Below, piece by piece: positions 1 to 8,162 of a stretch of 64,000 nt of DNA. The DNA is from an uncultured Rhodoferax sp. GTDB taxonomy: Bacteria; Pseudomonadota; Gammaproteobacteria; Burkholderiales; Burkholderiaceae_C. The notes beneath the pieces were generated by a model. That model made no database searches, had not been told where the DNA came from, and was given only the letters and a program-made list of their open reading frames with translations. The stretch spans positions 1 to 64,000 of the forward strand of contig NZ_CAMIHB010000021.1 of the NCBI RefSeq assembly GCF_946221635.1, written 5' to 3'. A program made the position numbers and the translations under genes. How positions within the stretch are numbered: the stretch's first letter is position 1; each line of letters opens with the position of its first letter.

Positions 1-755
1 TCATCGAGACCTCGGGCCTGGCCCTGCCCAAGCCGCTGGTGCAGGCCTTCCAGTGGCCCGCGCTGCGCAACACCTTTACCGTGGACTCCGTCATCACCGT
101 GGTGGACGCGCCGGCCGTGGCGGCCGGTGATTTTGCCGACGACCCTGTGGCCGTGGACGCCCAGCGCCGTGCCGACGACAACCTGGACCACGACTCCCCG
201 CTGCACGAGCTGTTTGAAGACCAGCTCGCCACGGCCGACCTGGTGGTGGTGCACAAGACCGATGGCGTGACGCCTGCGCAACTGGTGGAGGTGGAAGCGG
301 CCATCCGCGCCGAGACCCAGCCCGGCGTGAAGCTGGTGCATGGTCAGCATGGCCGCATTGCCATTGACCTGCTGCTGGGCCTGGAGCGTGCGGTGGAAGA
401 CCAGATTGATGCGCGCAAGACCCACCACGACGAGGAAGAAGACCACGACCACGACGCCTTTGACTCGGTGCAGGTGAGCGTGGACGTGTCCAGCCGCGAA
501 GCGCTGCTGGCCGCGCTGCGTGATCTGGTGGCGCGCCATGAGATCTACCGCGCCAAGGGCTTTGTGGCCTTGCCCGGCGCGGCCATGCGCCTGGTGGTGC
601 AGGGCGTGGGGACGCGCTTTGACAGCTACTTCGACCGGGCCTGGGCGCTGGGCGAGGCCCGCCAGTCGCGCCTGGTGCTGATCGGTTCCGAGCTGGATGG
701 CGCGGTGCTGCAGGCCGAACTGAACGCGGCACTGGCCGCACCTGTGGCCGCCTAA
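1..755 (+). CDS. cobW: CobW-like cobalt GTPase (5' truncated)
   Basis: C-terminal part of a CobW/COG0523 GTPase that in this family loads or delivers metal, here presumably cobalt for the CobN chelatase encoded next. The reading frame is open from base 3 and opens with IETSGLALPKP, the conserved segment after the Walker B region; the P-loop lies outside the window. A GTPase-type KTD motif (VVHKTDGV) follows, then a metal-binding linker rich in His and acidic residues (HHDEEEDHDHD) and a CobW C-terminal domain. It ends 17 bases before cobN and is the first visible gene of the B12 train. The true start is not in the window. Family assignment is secure; the metal is inferred from the neighbours. 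Confidence 0.92.
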   Translation, partial: IETSGLALPKPLVQAFQWPALRNTFTVDSVITVVDAPAVAAGDFADDPVAVDAQRRADDNLDHDSPLHELFEDQLATADLVVVHKTDGVTPAQLVEVEAAIRAETQPGVKLVHGQHGRIAIDLLLGLERAVEDQIDARKTHHDEEEDHDHDAFDSVQVSVDVSSREALLAALRDLVARHEIYRAKGFVALPGAAMRLVVQGVGTRFDSYFDRAWALGEARQSRLVLIGSELDGAVLQAELNAALAAPVAA

Positions 756-772
756 CGACCAGGACACGCACC

Positions 773-3700
773 ATGCATTTGCTTTCCACCCGCCCCGGCG
801 GCCACGTTGAAGACGGCGGCCAGGGGGTGGTGCGCGTGGAGCAGACGCCGGGGGACATCGTGGTGCTGAGCGCGGCCGACACCACGCTGGCCTTGCTATC
901 GGACGCTGCGCGCCAGCTGCCGGCAGACTTCCCGACGGTGCGCTTGACCAACCTGATGTGGCTGCGCCAACCGGCCTCGGCCGATATGTACCTCGACGAG
1001 GTGCTGCAGCACGCGCGCGTCATCGTCATCGACCATCTGGGCGCCGCCAGTGACTGGGCCTATCTGGTGGAGCAGGTGCGCGAACTGGCGCAGCAGCGTG
1101 GCCAGTGGCTGGCGCTGTTCTCGGGCGACTTTGGCGAAGACCTGCAGCTGCTGCTGCGCAGCACCGCCGCGCATGACGATTGCCGCCACCTCTGGCGTTG
1201 CCTGCGCGAGGGTGGGGCGGACAATGCGCGCAGCTTCTTTGCCCTGATTGGCCATGCCGCCTTTGGCCTGGGCGAACGGCCTGCGCCTCCCCAACCCCTG
1301 CCGCCAGCCTTGCTGGTGCCGCCGCAAGGTGCTGCGGCCGATTTGCCTTGGCACGCCGGCGCACCGGTGGCTGTGCTGGTGTACTACCGCGCCCATTGGC
1401 AGGCGGGCAACACGGCGGTGTTCGAGGCCCTGCAGGCCGCGCTGTCGGCCCAGGGGCTAAACCCCTTGGCGGTGGCCGTGGACTCGCTCAAGAACCCCGC
1501 CAGTCTGGCGCTGCTGCAGTCGCTGGCGCAGGAACACCGCGTGGGCGTGGTGCTCAACGCCACCAGCTTTGCGCTGAGCGCGCTGGACGTGGACGACAGC
1601 GACCGCGTGCTGGGCACGCAGGTGCAGGCATTGGCCGGCGACGCTCCGGTGCTGCAGCTCATCACCGCGGGCTGTGCACAGGAGCAGTGGCAGGCCGACC
1701 CGCACGGCCTGGCGCCGCGCGATCTGGCCATGCAGGTGGTGCTGCCCGAGGTGGACGGTCGCATCGGCACGCGCGCCATCAGCTTCAAGGGCCTGGCCTG
1801 GCGCTGCGAGCGCACCGAGGTCGACGTGGTGCGCTACCAGGCCGAGCCCGAGCGCATCGCCTTTGTGGCCGAGCTGGCGCGCCGCTGGTGCGCGTTGCGC
1901 GACACGCCCAACGCCGACAAGCGCGTGGCGCTGATCCTCGCCAACTACCCCAACGACGACGCGCGCCTGGCCAATGGCGTGGGCCTGGACACGCCGGCCT
2001 CCACCGTGGCCTTGCTGCACGCCCTGCAGGACGCGGGCTACGCCACGGGTGATCTGCCTGAAGGTGGGGACGCCCTGATGGCCGCGCTGGTGGCCGGCGT
2101 GACCAACAACCTGGACGCGAATGACCTGCGCCCTGCGGGCCAGAGCCTGGCCATGGCCGACTACCTGGCGGACTTCAACCGCCTGGACGCCGCCAGCCGC
2201 GAGGCGGTGAACGCGCTGTGGGGTCCGCCAGAGCAGGATCCGATGGTACGTAACGGCCGCTTCATGGTGTCGGGCCACCGCTACGGGAATGTGTTTGTCG
2301 GCATCCAGCCCGCGCGTGGGCGTGATCTGGATTTGGTGGCGACGTACCACGATGCCGACCTGGTGCCCACGCACAATTACCTGGCCTTCTACTTCTGGCT
2401 GCGCCGCCAGTTTGCGGTGGACGCCGTGTTGCATGTGGGCAAGCACGGCAACCTGGAATGGTTGCCCGGCAAGAGCGTGGCGCTGGGTGCCAATTGCTGG
2501 CCCGACGCCATCCTGGGCCCGCTGCCGCACCTCTACCCCTTCATCGTCAACGACCCCGGCGAGGGCAGCCAGGCCAAGCGCCGCACGCAGGCCGTCATCA
2601 TCGACCACCTGATGCCCGCCCTGACGCGCGCCGAAACCTATGGCCCGCTGCAAAAGCTGGAGCGGCAGATGGACGAGTACTACGAGGCCCTGTCGCTGGA
2701 CCCGCGCCGCGCCCAGCGCCTGCGCGGCGACATTCTGGACCGCGTGCTGAGCGAGAACCTGCACACTGATCTGGGCTTTGCCAAACCGGCCGATGACGCG
2801 GGCCGCGAAGCCTTGCTGCAGCGGCTGGACGCCTACCTCTGTGAGATCAAGGAATCGCAGATCCGGGACGGCCTGCACATCCTGGGCACATCGCCCCAGG
2901 GCCGCCAGCAGATCGACACGCTGGTGGCGTTGGCGCGTTTTCCCGGCGGTACGGCCGCGGGGCAGCGCAGCCTGCTGGTGGCCTTGTCGCAGGACCTGGG
3001 TTTGGAAGGCGTGGACGGTTTCAATGCCTTGAGCCCCGAATGGTCCACGCCGTGGAACGGCCCGCGCCCCGCTGTGCTGCAAGCGCAGAGCGACGACGCC
3101 TGGCGCCATGCGGGCCATACGCGCGAGCGGCTGGAGCTGCTGGCGCGGCAATTGGTGGAGGAGTACGTGGTTCCCTTAGATGCCGTTCGCCCTGAGCCTG
3201 TCGAAGCCCTTCGACAGGCTCAGGGCGAACGGGGTTCGGGGCCCCACACCACCTCGGTGTTGCAGCGCATGCGCGACGTGCTGCGTCCGCGCCTGGATGC
3301 CTGTGGTCCGCAGGAGATTGCGCAGTGCCTGCGCGGTTTGTCGGGCCGTCTGGTGCCGCCCGGCCCCAGCGGCGCCCCCTCGCGCGGCCGGCCCGATGTG
3401 CTGCCCACGGGGCGCAACTTCTATTCGGTGGACACGCGCGCCGTGCCCACGCAGACCGCCTACGCCATGGGCGCTGCAGCGGCGGATCGCGTGATCGAGC
3501 GCCACCTGCAGGACCATGGCTGCATGCCGGGCCAGGTGGGCCTCTCGGTCTGGGGCACCAGCACCATGCGCACGGGCGGTGAGGACATCGCCCAGGCCTT
3601 TGCGCTCTTAGGCGTGCGGCCCAAGTGGGCCGATGGCAGCAGCCGGGTGGTGGACATTGAGGTGCTGCCCATGGGCCTGAAGGGCCGCCCGCGCGTGGAC

Positions 3701-4639
3701 GTGACGCTGCGCGTGTCGGGCTTCTTCCGCGATGCCTTTCCCAATGTGATCGATCTGTTTGATACGGCGATACGCGCGGTTGCCGCCATCCCCGAAGAGG
3801 ATGAGCCCGATGAGGTGAACCCCATCCGCGCCCGCGTGCGGCGCGAGGCCGCCGACGCGCAGGCCAAGGGCTTGAGTGCCGAGGCCGCCGAGCGGCAGGC
3901 CAGTTGGCGCGTGTTTGGCCCGCGGCCCGGTGGCTACGGTACCGGTTTGCAGGAGCTCATGGCCAGCGGCCGCTGGACCGATGGCGCCGACCTGGCCCAG
4001 GCCTATCTGCGTGCCGGGGCCTTTGCCTACGGGCAGGGCGAGCACGGTGCGGCTGCGCGCAGCAGTTTTGAGCAACGCTTGGCCGGTCTGGACGCGGTGC
4101 TGCACAACCAGGACAACCGCGAGCACGATGTGCTGGACTCGGACGACTACTACCAGTTCCAGGGCGGCATGGCGGTGGCCGTGCAAGCCCTGACCGGAAG
4201 CCCGGCCGCGCTCTACCATGGCGACCTCAGCGTTCCTGGGGCACCGCGTATCCGCACGCTGGGTGAGGAGGTGGCGCGCGTGGTGCGTTCGCGCGCCGTC
4301 AACCCCAAGTGGCTGGAAGGCGTGCGCCGCCACGGCTACAAGGGCGCCTTCGAGATGGCGGCCACAGTGGACTACCTGTTTGCATTTGACGCGACCACGG
4401 GCGTGGTGGGCGACCACCAGTACGCGCTGGTGGCCGATGCCTATCTGCACGACGACACCAACCGCGCGTTCCTGGAACAGCACAATCCCGGCGCACTGCG
4501 CAGCATTGGCGAACGCCTGCTCGAAGCCATGCAGCGCGGCCTGTGGGCCGAGCCGGGCGACCAGCGCGAACGCATCGAAGACCATTTGCTGGCGCTGGAG
4601 CGCCGCGTTGAAGAATACGGAGAAGGACCTCTGGCATGA
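773..4639 (+). CDS. cobN: Cobaltochelatase subunit CobN
   Basis: Large subunit of the ATP-dependent cobaltochelatase, which inserts Co(II) into hydrogenobyrinate diamide in the aerobic cobalamin pathway. At 1288 residues it has the usual family length. Conserved CobN/BchH segments are visible: HGNLEWLPGK near residue 560, PGPSGAPSRGRPD near 862, and GTSTMRTGGED near 930. Around residues 804-821 the protein contains RPEPVEALRQAQGER, the translation of a perfect palindrome of 24-base arms (3183-3232) that is not part of the CobN family; the frame stays open through it. The stop overlaps the next start by ATGA at 4636, so the ATPase subunit is translationally coupled. ATG at 773 is the only sensible start. 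Confidence 0.97.
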   Translation: MHLLSTRPGGHVEDGGQGVVRVEQTPGDIVVLSAADTTLALLSDAARQLPADFPTVRLTNLMWLRQPASADMYLDEVLQHARVIVIDHLGAASDWAYLVEQVRELAQQRGQWLALFSGDFGEDLQLLLRSTAAHDDCRHLWRCLREGGADNARSFFALIGHAAFGLGERPAPPQPLPPALLVPPQGAAADLPWHAGAPVAVLVYYRAHWQAGNTAVFEALQAALSAQGLNPLAVAVDSLKNPASLALLQSLAQEHRVGVVLNATSFALSALDVDDSDRVLGTQVQALAGDAPVLQLITAGCAQEQWQADPHGLAPRDLAMQVVLPEVDGRIGTRAISFKGLAWRCERTEVDVVRYQAEPERIAFVAELARRWCALRDTPNADKRVALILANYPNDDARLANGVGLDTPASTVALLHALQDAGYATGDLPEGGDALMAALVAGVTNNLDANDLRPAGQSLAMADYLADFNRLDAASREAVNALWGPPEQDPMVRNGRFMVSGHRYGNVFVGIQPARGRDLDLVATYHDADLVPTHNYLAFYFWLRRQFAVDAVLHVGKHGNLEWLPGKSVALGANCWPDAILGPLPHLYPFIVNDPGEGSQAKRRTQAVIIDHLMPALTRAETYGPLQKLERQMDEYYEALSLDPRRAQRLRGDILDRVLSENLHTDLGFAKPADDAGREALLQRLDAYLCEIKESQIRDGLHILGTSPQGRQQIDTLVALARFPGGTAAGQRSLLVALSQDLGLEGVDGFNALSPEWSTPWNGPRPAVLQAQSDDAWRHAGHTRERLELLARQLVEEYVVPLDAVRPEPVEALRQAQGERGSGPHTTSVLQRMRDVLRPRLDACGPQEIAQCLRGLSGRLVPPGPSGAPSRGRPDVLPTGRNFYSVDTRAVPTQTAYAMGAAAADRVIERHLQDHGCMPGQVGLSVWGTSTMRTGGEDIAQAFALLGVRPKWADGSSRVVDIEVLPMGLKGRPRVDVTLRVSGFFRDAFPNVIDLFDTAIRAVAAIPEEDEPDEVNPIRARVRREAADAQAKGLSAEAAERQASWRVFGPRPGGYGTGLQELMASGRWTDGADLAQAYLRAGAFAYGQGEHGAAARSSFEQRLAGLDAVLHNQDNREHDVLDSDDYYQFQGGMAVAVQALTGSPAALYHGDLSVPGAPRIRTLGEEVARVVRSRAVNPKWLEGVRRHGYKGAFEMAATVDYLFAFDATTGVVGDHQYALVADAYLHDDTNRAFLEQHNPGALRSIGERLLEAMQRGLWAEPGDQRERIEDHLLALERRVEEYGEGPLA
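3183..3232. repeat. Perfect palindromic repeat inside cobN
   Basis: Left arm 3183-3206 (CCGTTCGCCCTGAGCCTGTC, then GAAG) is repeated exactly in inverse at 3209-3232 with only a 2-base loop. The element lies within cobN in frame and adds a short Pro/Glu/Gln-rich insert. From memory, TTCGACAGGCTCAGGGCGAAC is a common dispersed palindrome in Comamonadaceae genomes; only one copy is in this window, so that part is not shown by the sequence here. Confidence 0.9.
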
Positions 4640-5676
4640 GCACCTCGACAAAGACCCCGGCCTTTCCATTCACCGCGCTGGTGGGCCAGCCGCAGCTGCA
4701 ACGCGCGCTGCAGCTCGCCGCCATCGACCCCGGCATCGGAGGTGTGTTGATCAGCGGCCCGCGCGGCACGGCCAAGTCCACCGCCGCGCGTGCGCTGGCG
4801 GCGCTCTTGCCCGGTGCGCCCTTTGTGACGCTGCCGCTGGCGGCGAGCCTGGAGCAGTTGGTGGGCACGCTCAATGTGGAAGACGTGCTGCGCGATGGCA
4901 AGGTCGTTCTCTCGCCCGGGCTGGTGGCGCGCGCCCATGGCGGTGTGCTCTATGTGGACGAGGTGAACCTGCTGCCCGACGCGCTGGTGGACGCCTTGCT
5001 GGATGTGGCGGCCAGTGGCGTCAATACGGTAGAACGCGATGGCATCTCTGAGCAGCATGCCGCGCGCTTTGTGCTGGTGGGCACCATGAACCCCGAGGAG
5101 GGCGAACTGCGCCCGCAGCTGCTGGACCGATTTGGCCTGTCGGTGGCGCTGGCCAACCCCACGGATGCCGCGCAGCGCACCGCTATCCTGCGTGCGCGCT
5201 TGGACTTTGATGACAACCCCGCCGCACTGGCGGAGCAGCATGCGCAGGAGCAAGCAGCCCTGAGCGCCGCGCTGGTGCAGGCTCGCCTGGCCTTGCCCCA
5301 TCTGACCTGGTCCGACGCGGTGCTGCACCACGCGGCGGCTATTGCCATAGCGGCAGGCGTGGACGGGATGCGTGCGGACCTGGTGATGCTGCGCACGGCG
5401 CGCGCGCTGGCGGCGCTGCAAGGGCGCAGCGAGGTCACCACGGCCGATGTGGACGCTGTGGCCGAACTGGCGCTGGCGCACCGCCGCCCTGAGGGCCACG
5501 CGGCACAGCCGCCGGTCAACGGCTCTCAGGCACAGTCCCCACAGACTCCGCAACGCCCTCAAGAGTCGCCAACCGCCGCCTCCACTCCGCAGGGCGACTG
5601 GGGCGCCATGCCCGCGCAGCCTGAGGGCACCAGCAAAGTCCAACGCATCGCCGGGTGGCCGCCAAAAAAAGCCTAG
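4636..5676 (+). CDS. BchI/ChlI-like chelatase ATPase subunit
   Basis: AAA+ ATPase of the magnesium-chelatase subunit I type, 346 residues, expected to power metal insertion by CobN in place of the canonical CobS. Walker A is GPRGTAKST at residues 41-49, Walker B is GVLYVDEVNLLPD around 102-114, and the sensor region GTMNPEEGELRPQLLDRF is at about 151-168. The last 60 residues are Gln/Pro-rich and look disordered. It starts inside the cobN stop (ATGA) and its 3' end overlaps the VWA gene by 22 bases. The cobalt role is inferred from the coupling to cobN; by sequence alone it could be called a magnesium chelatase subunit, but no bacteriochlorophyll genes are nearby. Confidence 0.9.
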   Translation: MSTSTKTPAFPFTALVGQPQLQRALQLAAIDPGIGGVLISGPRGTAKSTAARALAALLPGAPFVTLPLAASLEQLVGTLNVEDVLRDGKVVLSPGLVARAHGGVLYVDEVNLLPDALVDALLDVAASGVNTVERDGISEQHAARFVLVGTMNPEEGELRPQLLDRFGLSVALANPTDAAQRTAILRARLDFDDNPAALAEQHAQEQAALSAALVQARLALPHLTWSDAVLHHAAAIAIAAGVDGMRADLVMLRTARALAALQGRSEVTTADVDAVAELALAHRRPEGHAAQPPVNGSQAQSPQTPQRPQESPTAASTPQGDWGAMPAQPEGTSKVQRIAGWPPKKA

Positions 5677-6344
5677 GCCACCCCAGCCGCCGCCCCCGCA
5701 TGGGGCCTGGCAGCTGGCGGTGGCCTCCACCCCAGAATCTTTCCGCAAGCCGCATCGCACCCGGTGCGCGCCAGCACGGCGCAGCCATCGCCTGGCTCCC
5801 CACCGTGGTGGCCAAAGGGCCTGCGCCCTTGCAGCGCGCGCACCTGCGCCACCAGCCCGTGGCGCTGCGCAGCGGGCGGCTGCATTGCATCGTGCTCGAC
5901 ACCTCGGGCTCCATGCGCCAGCGCGGCCGACTGGCCCTGGCCAAGGGCCACGCGGCGTTCATGATCGAGCAGGCCGCGCGCCAGGGCGACGATGTGGCGC
6001 TGCTGCGCTTTGGCGGGCAGGGTGTGGAGCTGTTGCTGCCGCCCGGCCGTGCGCGCCTCTCTGGCAGCCAGCGCCTGCGCCCGGTGGGCGGGGGCGGCGG
6101 CACGCCGCTGGCCCAGGCGCTGGCGCAGGCTGACGCACTCTTGCAACGCAGCCAACGCCGCAGCGGACCGCTGGAGAGCTGGCTGTGGCTGCTGACCGAT
6201 GGCCGCACGCTGGAGCAGCCGCAGGCGCCGCAAGCGCCGCAGCACCTGGTGATCGTCGACTTCGACGATACGCGCCACAATCTGGGCCGTTGTGCTGATT
6301 GGGCGACGCGCTGGGGCGCAGCGCACCACCGGGCGCAGGCCTGA
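5655..6344 (+). CDS. VWA-domain chelatase subunit (ChlD/CobT-like, short)
   Basis: A 229-residue von Willebrand factor A domain protein, the presumed third chelatase subunit. The MIDAS metal-site motif DTSGS is at residues 82-86 in the context HCIVLDTSGSM, followed by the typical ALAKGHAAFMIEQA helix and a glycine-rich GGGGGTPLAQAL segment containing the MIDAS threonine. It has neither the N-terminal AAA module of ChlD nor the long acidic region of CobT, so it is a minimal integrin-domain subunit. The GTG start at 5655 lies inside the preceding gene, which implies coupled translation; a start a few codons downstream is possible. The role is inferred from order cobN-ATPase-VWA. Confidence 0.85.
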   Translation: MAAKKSLGHPSRRPRMGPGSWRWPPPQNLSASRIAPGARQHGAAIAWLPTVVAKGPAPLQRAHLRHQPVALRSGRLHCIVLDTSGSMRQRGRLALAKGHAAFMIEQAARQGDDVALLRFGGQGVELLLPPGRARLSGSQRLRPVGGGGGTPLAQALAQADALLQRSQRRSGPLESWLWLLTDGRTLEQPQAPQAPQHLVIVDFDDTRHNLGRCADWATRWGAAHHRAQA

Positions 6345-6389
6345 CTTGATGAATCCGTTTTTTCAACCCGTAACCCCAAGGAGACTCCG

Positions 6390-6581
6390 ATGACCGAACC
6401 GACGACGCTGACCCACACCCCCTCCCAGAGCGCCCATCCGGCCCTGGCCCTCGTGGGCCCCTTGCTGGCCGCCGCTGCGCTGGGCCTGGTGGTCCTGTAC
6501 GGCGTGGCTTTTGCCGAAAGCCCGCTGGCCCACAACGCCGCGCACGATGTGCGCCACGTGACCGTCAAGCCCTGCCACTGA
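6390..6581 (+). CDS. cbtB: Cobalt transporter subunit CbtB
   Basis: A 63-residue protein with one transmembrane helix (about residues 19-43) and a C-terminal His-containing tail, AHNAAHDVRHVTVKPCH, which is the hallmark of CbtB. It is thought to act with CbtA as a cobalt importer in the inner membrane. A strong ribosome-binding site (AAGGAG) lies at 6379-6384. In many bacteria cbtBA is preceded by a cobalamin riboswitch; the 45 bases upstream here are too short for one and show no B12 box, so the pair appears to be read from the upstream operon. Confidence 0.92.
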   Translation: MTEPTTLTHTPSQSAHPALALVGPLLAAAALGLVVLYGVAFAESPLAHNAAHDVRHVTVKPCH

Positions 6582-6610
6582 GCCGCCGCCCCCTGTCGAA
6601 GGAGACAGCC

Positions 6611-7432
6611 ATGATTTTTCAACGATTGATCTGGGCCGGCCTGGCCGTGGCCCTGCTGGTGGGCAGCGTGCAGTCTGGCGTGCAGCAGCTGCAGGCCGTG
6701 CCCATCATCCTGGCGGCCGAGGTGTTCGAGAACCAGAAAGTGGAAGCGCCTGAGTCCATGGGGCCGGCCACCGCCCACGAACACGGTGATGCCTCTGCGG
6801 CCCACCACCATGACGACGCTGCGCAAGCCTGGGCGCCCGCCGATGGTGCCGAACGCATCTTCTGGACCTGGGTGGCCAATGTGCTGCACGCCTTCAGCAT
6901 GGCGCTGCTGGTGTTTGCGGTCATGGGACTGAGCCTGGCGCGCAACAGCAGCCTGCGCTCCATGGTGCTGGCGGCTTGGGTTGCGGCTGCGGGCTGGCTG
7001 ACCTTCCACTTCTGGCCTTCGCTGGGTCTGCACGCCGAGATCCCCGGCATGGACGCCGCCCGCCTGGGCTCGCGCCAGGCCTGGTGGGTGTTGGCGGCCG
7101 GCAGTGCGGCACTGGCCTGCGTGTCGCTGGCCCTCTTGCGCAGTCACTGGCGCTGGTTGGCAGCGGCGGCCTGGCTGGCCGTGCCCTATGTGGTGGGCGC
7201 ACCGCAGATCACGGCCGATCCCCTGGCCGGTTTCAGTGGTGAAGCCCAGGCCAGCCTGCGTGCGCTGGGCCAGCAGTTCATCTGGGCCACGACCTGGGTG
7301 TCACTGTCCTTCTGGCTGAGCATGGCGGTGGCGGGTGGCCTGGCGTTCCAGCGCTGGGTTCGCCCGGCCCTGCTGGCGAAACTGGCGCGTCCCGGCGAGT
7401 CTGCCGTGGCCGCGGCCCAGGCTCCGCAGTGA
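6611..7432 (+). CDS. cbtA: Cobalt transporter subunit CbtA
   Basis: Polytopic membrane protein of 273 residues, the partner of CbtB in predicted cobalt uptake. It opens with MIFQRLIWAGLAVALLVG, the usual first helix of CbtA, then has a His/Asp-rich loop (HEHGDASAAHHHDDAAQ, about residues 56-72) suited to metal binding, and further hydrophobic helices up to the C-terminus. A GGAG ribosome-binding site precedes the ATG. It ends 7 bases before the likely GTG start of bluB. Confidence 0.93.
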   Translation: MIFQRLIWAGLAVALLVGSVQSGVQQLQAVPIILAAEVFENQKVEAPESMGPATAHEHGDASAAHHHDDAAQAWAPADGAERIFWTWVANVLHAFSMALLVFAVMGLSLARNSSLRSMVLAAWVAAAGWLTFHFWPSLGLHAEIPGMDAARLGSRQAWWVLAAGSAALACVSLALLRSHWRWLAAAAWLAVPYVVGAPQITADPLAGFSGEAQASLRALGQQFIWATTWVSLSFWLSMAVAGGLAFQRWVRPALLAKLARPGESAVAAAQAPQ

Positions 7433-7439
7433 GTGTGGC

Positions 7440-8138
7440 GTGTCTGACCTGAGCGGTACCGCGGGCCTGGCGATGCAGCCGCAGGCGTCCGCCGCGTTTT
7501 CGGCGGCGGAGCGCCAGGCCGTGTACCGCGCCATTTTTGAGCGACGCGACATGCGCCACTTTGCCGGTGGGGTGGTCGCGCCCGAGACCATGCGGCGCCT
7601 GCTGACGGCTGCGCACCATGCCCCCAGCGTGGGTTTCATGCAGCCCTGGCGGTTTTTGCGCGTGGCCGACCCGGCCTTGCGCAGCCGCCTGCACACGCTG
7701 GTGGAGGCGGAGCGGGTGCAGACGGCCCGCGCCCTGCACGAGCGCGAAGAGGCTTTCATGCGCCTGAAGGTGGAAGGCCTGAACGACGCGGCCGAACTTT
7801 GGGTGGTGGCGCTCGCCGAGGGGCGCGAGGCCCATGTGTTTGGCCGGCGCACCCTGCCGCAAATGGACCTGGCCTCGGCGGCCTGCGCCATCCAGAACCT
7901 GTGGCTGGCCGCGCGGGCCGAAGGGCTGGGCGTGGGCTGGGTGTCCCTGTTCGACCCGGCCGCAGTGGCCTCGCTGCTGCACATGCCGGCCGGCGCCGAG
8001 CCCATCGCCCTGCTGTGCATAGGCCCGGTGCATGGCTTTTACGAGACGCCCATGTTGCAACAAGAGCGCTGGGCCAAGCGCTGTGCCCTGGACGATTTGC
8101 TGTTTGAAGATGCCTGGGGCCAGCCTCTGGGCACCTGA
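7440..8138 (+). CDS. bluB: 5,6-dimethylbenzimidazole synthase BluB
   Basis: Flavin-destructase of the nitroreductase fold that converts FMNH2 and O2 into 5,6-dimethylbenzimidazole, the lower ligand of B12. The flavin-binding start RRDMRHFAGG and the segment HHAPSVGFMQPW are typical. The open frame extends back into cbtA, but that part is not BluB-like. GTG at 7440, 8 bases after the cbtA stop, is the first sensible start; ATG at 7473 is the alternative (about 222 residues). Presence of bluB with cobT means the organism probably makes true cobalamin under aerobic conditions. Confidence 0.93.
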   Translation: MSDLSGTAGLAMQPQASAAFSAAERQAVYRAIFERRDMRHFAGGVVAPETMRRLLTAAHHAPSVGFMQPWRFLRVADPALRSRLHTLVEAERVQTARALHEREEAFMRLKVEGLNDAAELWVVALAEGREAHVFGRRTLPQMDLASAACAIQNLWLAARAEGLGVGWVSLFDPAAVASLLHMPAGAEPIALLCIGPVHGFYETPMLQQERWAKRCALDDLLFEDAWGQPLGT

Positions 8139-8162
8139 GCTGTTGATTTGGAGAACGAGAAG

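Noticed and set aside
3340..3400. GC-rich segment of cobN around PGPSGAPSRGRPD as a second repeat insertion
   Set aside because: This is a conserved CobN motif, not an insert.
5332..5356. GCTATTGCCATAGCGGCAGG in the BchI-like gene as another copy of the dispersed repeat
   Set aside because: Only a short stretch resembles the repeat, and the protein sequence there fits the family.
6345..6389. Cobalamin riboswitch before cbtB
   Set aside because: The gap is only 45 bases and contains no B12-box-like sequence; only a ribosome-binding site is present.
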